Assembly (NCBI GenBank): GCA_900556535.1
Contig: USPI01000065.1
Span: 1 to 7,747 of the forward strand
Length of the DNA stretch: 7,747 nucleotides
Reading direction: 5' to 3'
Source: an uncultured Eubacteriales bacterium
GTDB taxonomy: Bacteria > Bacillota > Clostridia > Oscillospirales > Oscillospiraceae
Shown: positions 6,725 through 7,747 of the stretch, in pieces
Numbering within the stretch: the first letter of the stretch is position 1
How the letters are laid out: each line of letters starts with the position of its first letter
Notes under the pieces: model-generated
Told to the model about the DNA's origin: nothing
Databases searched by the model: none
The model's input: the letters and a program-made list of their open reading frames with translations, nothing else
Translations under genes and position numbers: made by a program

Positions 6725-7494
6725 GTAAATCTGACCCCTTCCGCACTTATGCATTTTCCCGTTTCGGCGTCTATCTCAAACACGCAGCCCTCGAGCTTTG
6801 CGGGACCGCGCGCAGAGTCGTAGCGGCGCGGAGGATCGCCGAAAAATTTGCCTATCGATTGCTCCGGCTCGATGCCGATGACGGAGTTTACGGCGCCCGT
6901 CATGCCGAGGTCGGTTATATAGCCCGTGCCGTTTGGCAGGACGCAGGCGTCAGAGGTCTGCACGTGGGTGTGCGTTCCCCACACGGCGCTCGCCTTGCCG
7001 TCAAGCAAAAAGCCCATCGCGCGCTTTTCGCTCGTGCCCTCGGCGTGGAAATCGACAAGGATTATCTTCTCGCGTATCTCCTGCATATAGCCGTCGGCGA
7101 TGACAAAGGGATTGTCCGTATTCGTATCGAGCGTAAAATGCCCCATAAGATTCATAACGCACACGTCGCCGAAGCTCGTTTTGTAAACGTCTATGCCCCG
7201 TCCCGGGCACTGCGGTGCGCAGTTGGCAGGGCGCAGGATCTTGCGTCTTTCGTCAAGATACGGTCTGAGCTCCGTGCGCGTCCATGTATGGTTTCCGAGC
7301 GTTATGACGTCCGCTCCCGCGTGCAGTATCGCGTCCGCCTGACGCGGAGTTATGCCGACGACGTTGGCGTTTTCGCCGTTGACGACGGTGAAGGAAATAT
7401 CAAGCTCCTTGCGCAGTCTGCGCAGGTTTTTTGTGAGGTAATCAAGCCCCGGCTCGCCGCACACGTCGCCGACGGCAAGTATTTTGACTGTCAT
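6721..7494 (-). CDS. ymdB: YmdB-type 2',3'-cyclic-nucleotide phosphodiesterase (TIGR00282 metallophosphoesterase)
   Basis: Cytoplasmic dinuclear-metal phosphodiesterase, 257 aa, normal for the family (about 260-270). B. subtilis YmdB hydrolyses 2',3'-cyclic mononucleotides and affects biofilm, motility and RNA metabolism. Family signatures are all present: GDVCG with D10, NGENAN with E41 and N42, GNHTW with N68 and H69, RPAN (88-91), DFHAE with H150, GTHTHVQT with H175 and H177, and TDLGMTGA. The ATG at 7494 fits the family's usual start (TVKILAVGDVCG) and has AGGAG 10 nt upstream; the frame stays open further upstream but only with non-conserved sequence. It is the first gene of an operon and its TGA overlaps the next ATG (ATGA), suggesting coupled translation with the SbcD-like nuclease. 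In many Firmicutes ymdB sits beside the RNase Y gene; here the upstream neighbour is a divergent small gene. Family assignment is secure, the physiological role here is not. Confidence 0.94.
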   Translation of the reverse strand: MTVKILAVGDVCGEPGLDYLTKNLRRLRKELDISFTVVNGENANVVGITPRQADAILHAGADVITLGNHTWTRTELRPYLDERRKILRPANCAPQCPGRGIDVYKTSFGDVCVMNLMGHFTLDTNTDNPFVIADGYMQEIREKIILVDFHAEGTSEKRAMGFLLDGKASAVWGTHTHVQTSDACVLPNGTGYITDLGMTGAVNSVIGIEPEQSIGKFFGDPPRRYDSARGPAKLEGCVFEIDAETGKCISAEGVRFT

Positions 7495-7548
7495 TAAAAA
7501 AATTCTCCTCTCATGGAGTCGCCGCTCCGGTACTGGATTTATAAGCGT

Positions 7549-7578
7549 AGTATAGCACAAATTACAGCGGTGTAGCAA
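7549..7578 (-). promoter_or_regulatory. Predicted promoter of the ymdB-sbcD-sbcC operon
   Basis: Minus strand: TTGCTA (7578-7573), an 18-bp spacer, then TATACT (7554-7549), preceded by TGC to form an extended -10. Transcription would begin about 7542, giving a leader near 47 nt that holds the AGAGGAG ribosome site. No second promoter was recognised between the overlapping genes, so all three are probably expressed from here. Confidence 0.5.
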
Positions 7579-7615
7579 AGAATTATGGTCATAATATATT
7601 TCGGAGGTGTAAACA

Positions 7616-7747
7616 ATGAAAAAATCGAAGTTTCTCGTAGGCATGGGCGTGGGCGTTACGGTCGGCTCGCTCGCGGGCTTGGCAATGTCGGGCTCCGGCA
7701 ACAAGCGTTCGCCCAAAAATGTGGTCGGAAAAACGCTCAAAACCATG
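7616..7747 (+). CDS. Small protein with N-terminal hydrophobic helix, partial at right edge
   Basis: Only the first 44 codons are visible and the frame is still open at the window end. A strong ribosome site GGAGGTG (7603-7609) lies 6 nt before the ATG. The start reads MKKSKFLVGMGVGVTVGSLA, a short positive N-terminus followed by a glycine-rich hydrophobic stretch (about residues 6-24), then the basic, flexible SGNKRSPKNVVGKTLK. This resembles small YtxH-like or single-pass anchored proteins of Firmicutes rather than a cleaved secretory signal, because no clear signal-peptidase site follows. I do not recognise a specific family. It is divergent from the ymdB operon; a -10-like CATAAT (7590-7595) lacks a convincing -35. 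Existence is well supported by the ribosome site and composition; function unknown. Confidence 0.7.
   Translation, partial: MKKSKFLVGMGVGVTVGSLAGLAMSGSGNKRSPKNVVGKTLKTM

Noticed and set aside
3724..7494. The three-gene operon as a phage-defence system
   Set aside because: Nuclease plus ATPase pairs occur in defence systems, but these match YhaO/YhaN/SbcDC housekeeping families, sit with ymdB, and have no mobile-element or defence-island neighbours in view.
6505..7497. A 330-codon plus-strand open frame across ymdB and the start of the SbcD-like gene
   Set aside because: Arginine/alanine-rich shadow of two clearly recognised minus-strand genes, with no plausible ribosome site or motif.
7505..7528. 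Possible competing hairpins GGAG/CTCC/GGAG in the ymdB leader (a riboswitch-like arrangement)
   Set aside because: Each pairing is only 4 bp, too weak to claim, and no known riboswitch core is recognisable in the short leader.
7562..7595. Promoter for the right-edge small gene
   Set aside because: A -10-like CATAAT is present but no acceptable -35 lies at 16-18 bp, so I do not annotate it.

Overview
The window looks like an ordinary chromosomal segment of a GC-rich clostridial Firmicute. I would guess an Oscillospiraceae/Ruminococcaceae-type gut anaerobe. The grounds are the Gram-positive AGGAG-type ribosome sites, frequent ATA (Ile) codons in otherwise GC-rich genes, a YhaO/YhaN-like nuclease pair, a YmdB-type phosphodiesterase, and an RlmD with the C-terminal extension seen in clostridial homologues. 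No CRISPR array, insertion sequence, tRNA, rRNA or prophage signature was seen. Codon usage looks uniform across the window, and every long open frame antisense to the genes listed is explained as a shadow.

Layout. Positions 1-1400 (minus) hold rlmD, a 23S rRNA uracil-5 methyltransferase whose 3' end runs off the left edge. A 62-bp gap carries its predicted promoter and a GC-rich dyad. Positions 1463-2281 (minus) encode a MerR-family regulator with a GyrI/BmrR-like ligand domain. It is divergent from a MATE-family efflux pump at 2365-3690 (plus). The roughly 80 bp between them hold two face-to-face promoters and a set of ACTATA/TATAGT half-sites. The pump promoter has the 19-bp spacer typical of MerR-activated promoters. 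The MATE stop codon lies inside a perfect 12-bp hairpin at 3682-3710, which also serves as an intrinsic terminator for the converging minus-strand operon.

That operon (7494 down to 3724) is ymdB-like phosphodiesterase, then SbcD/YhaO-like metallo-nuclease, then SbcC/YhaN-like ATPase. The genes overlap by 4 nt (ATGA) and 11 nt, so they are probably co-transcribed and translationally coupled. The first gene belongs to a family that hydrolyses 2',3'-cyclic nucleotides. The other two resemble the Mre11-Rad50 nuclease/ATPase pair, but the ATPase is short and has a two-helix transmembrane hairpin where canonical SbcC has a long coiled coil and zinc hook. At the right edge a short plus-strand protein with an N-terminal hydrophobic helix begins at 7616, divergent from ymdB.

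No clearly novel defence or mobile system is supported. The points most worth a second look are the membrane-anchored SbcC-like ATPase ending just before its expected switch-histidine region, a predicted leaderless rlmD transcript, and the overlapping merR/MATE promoters.
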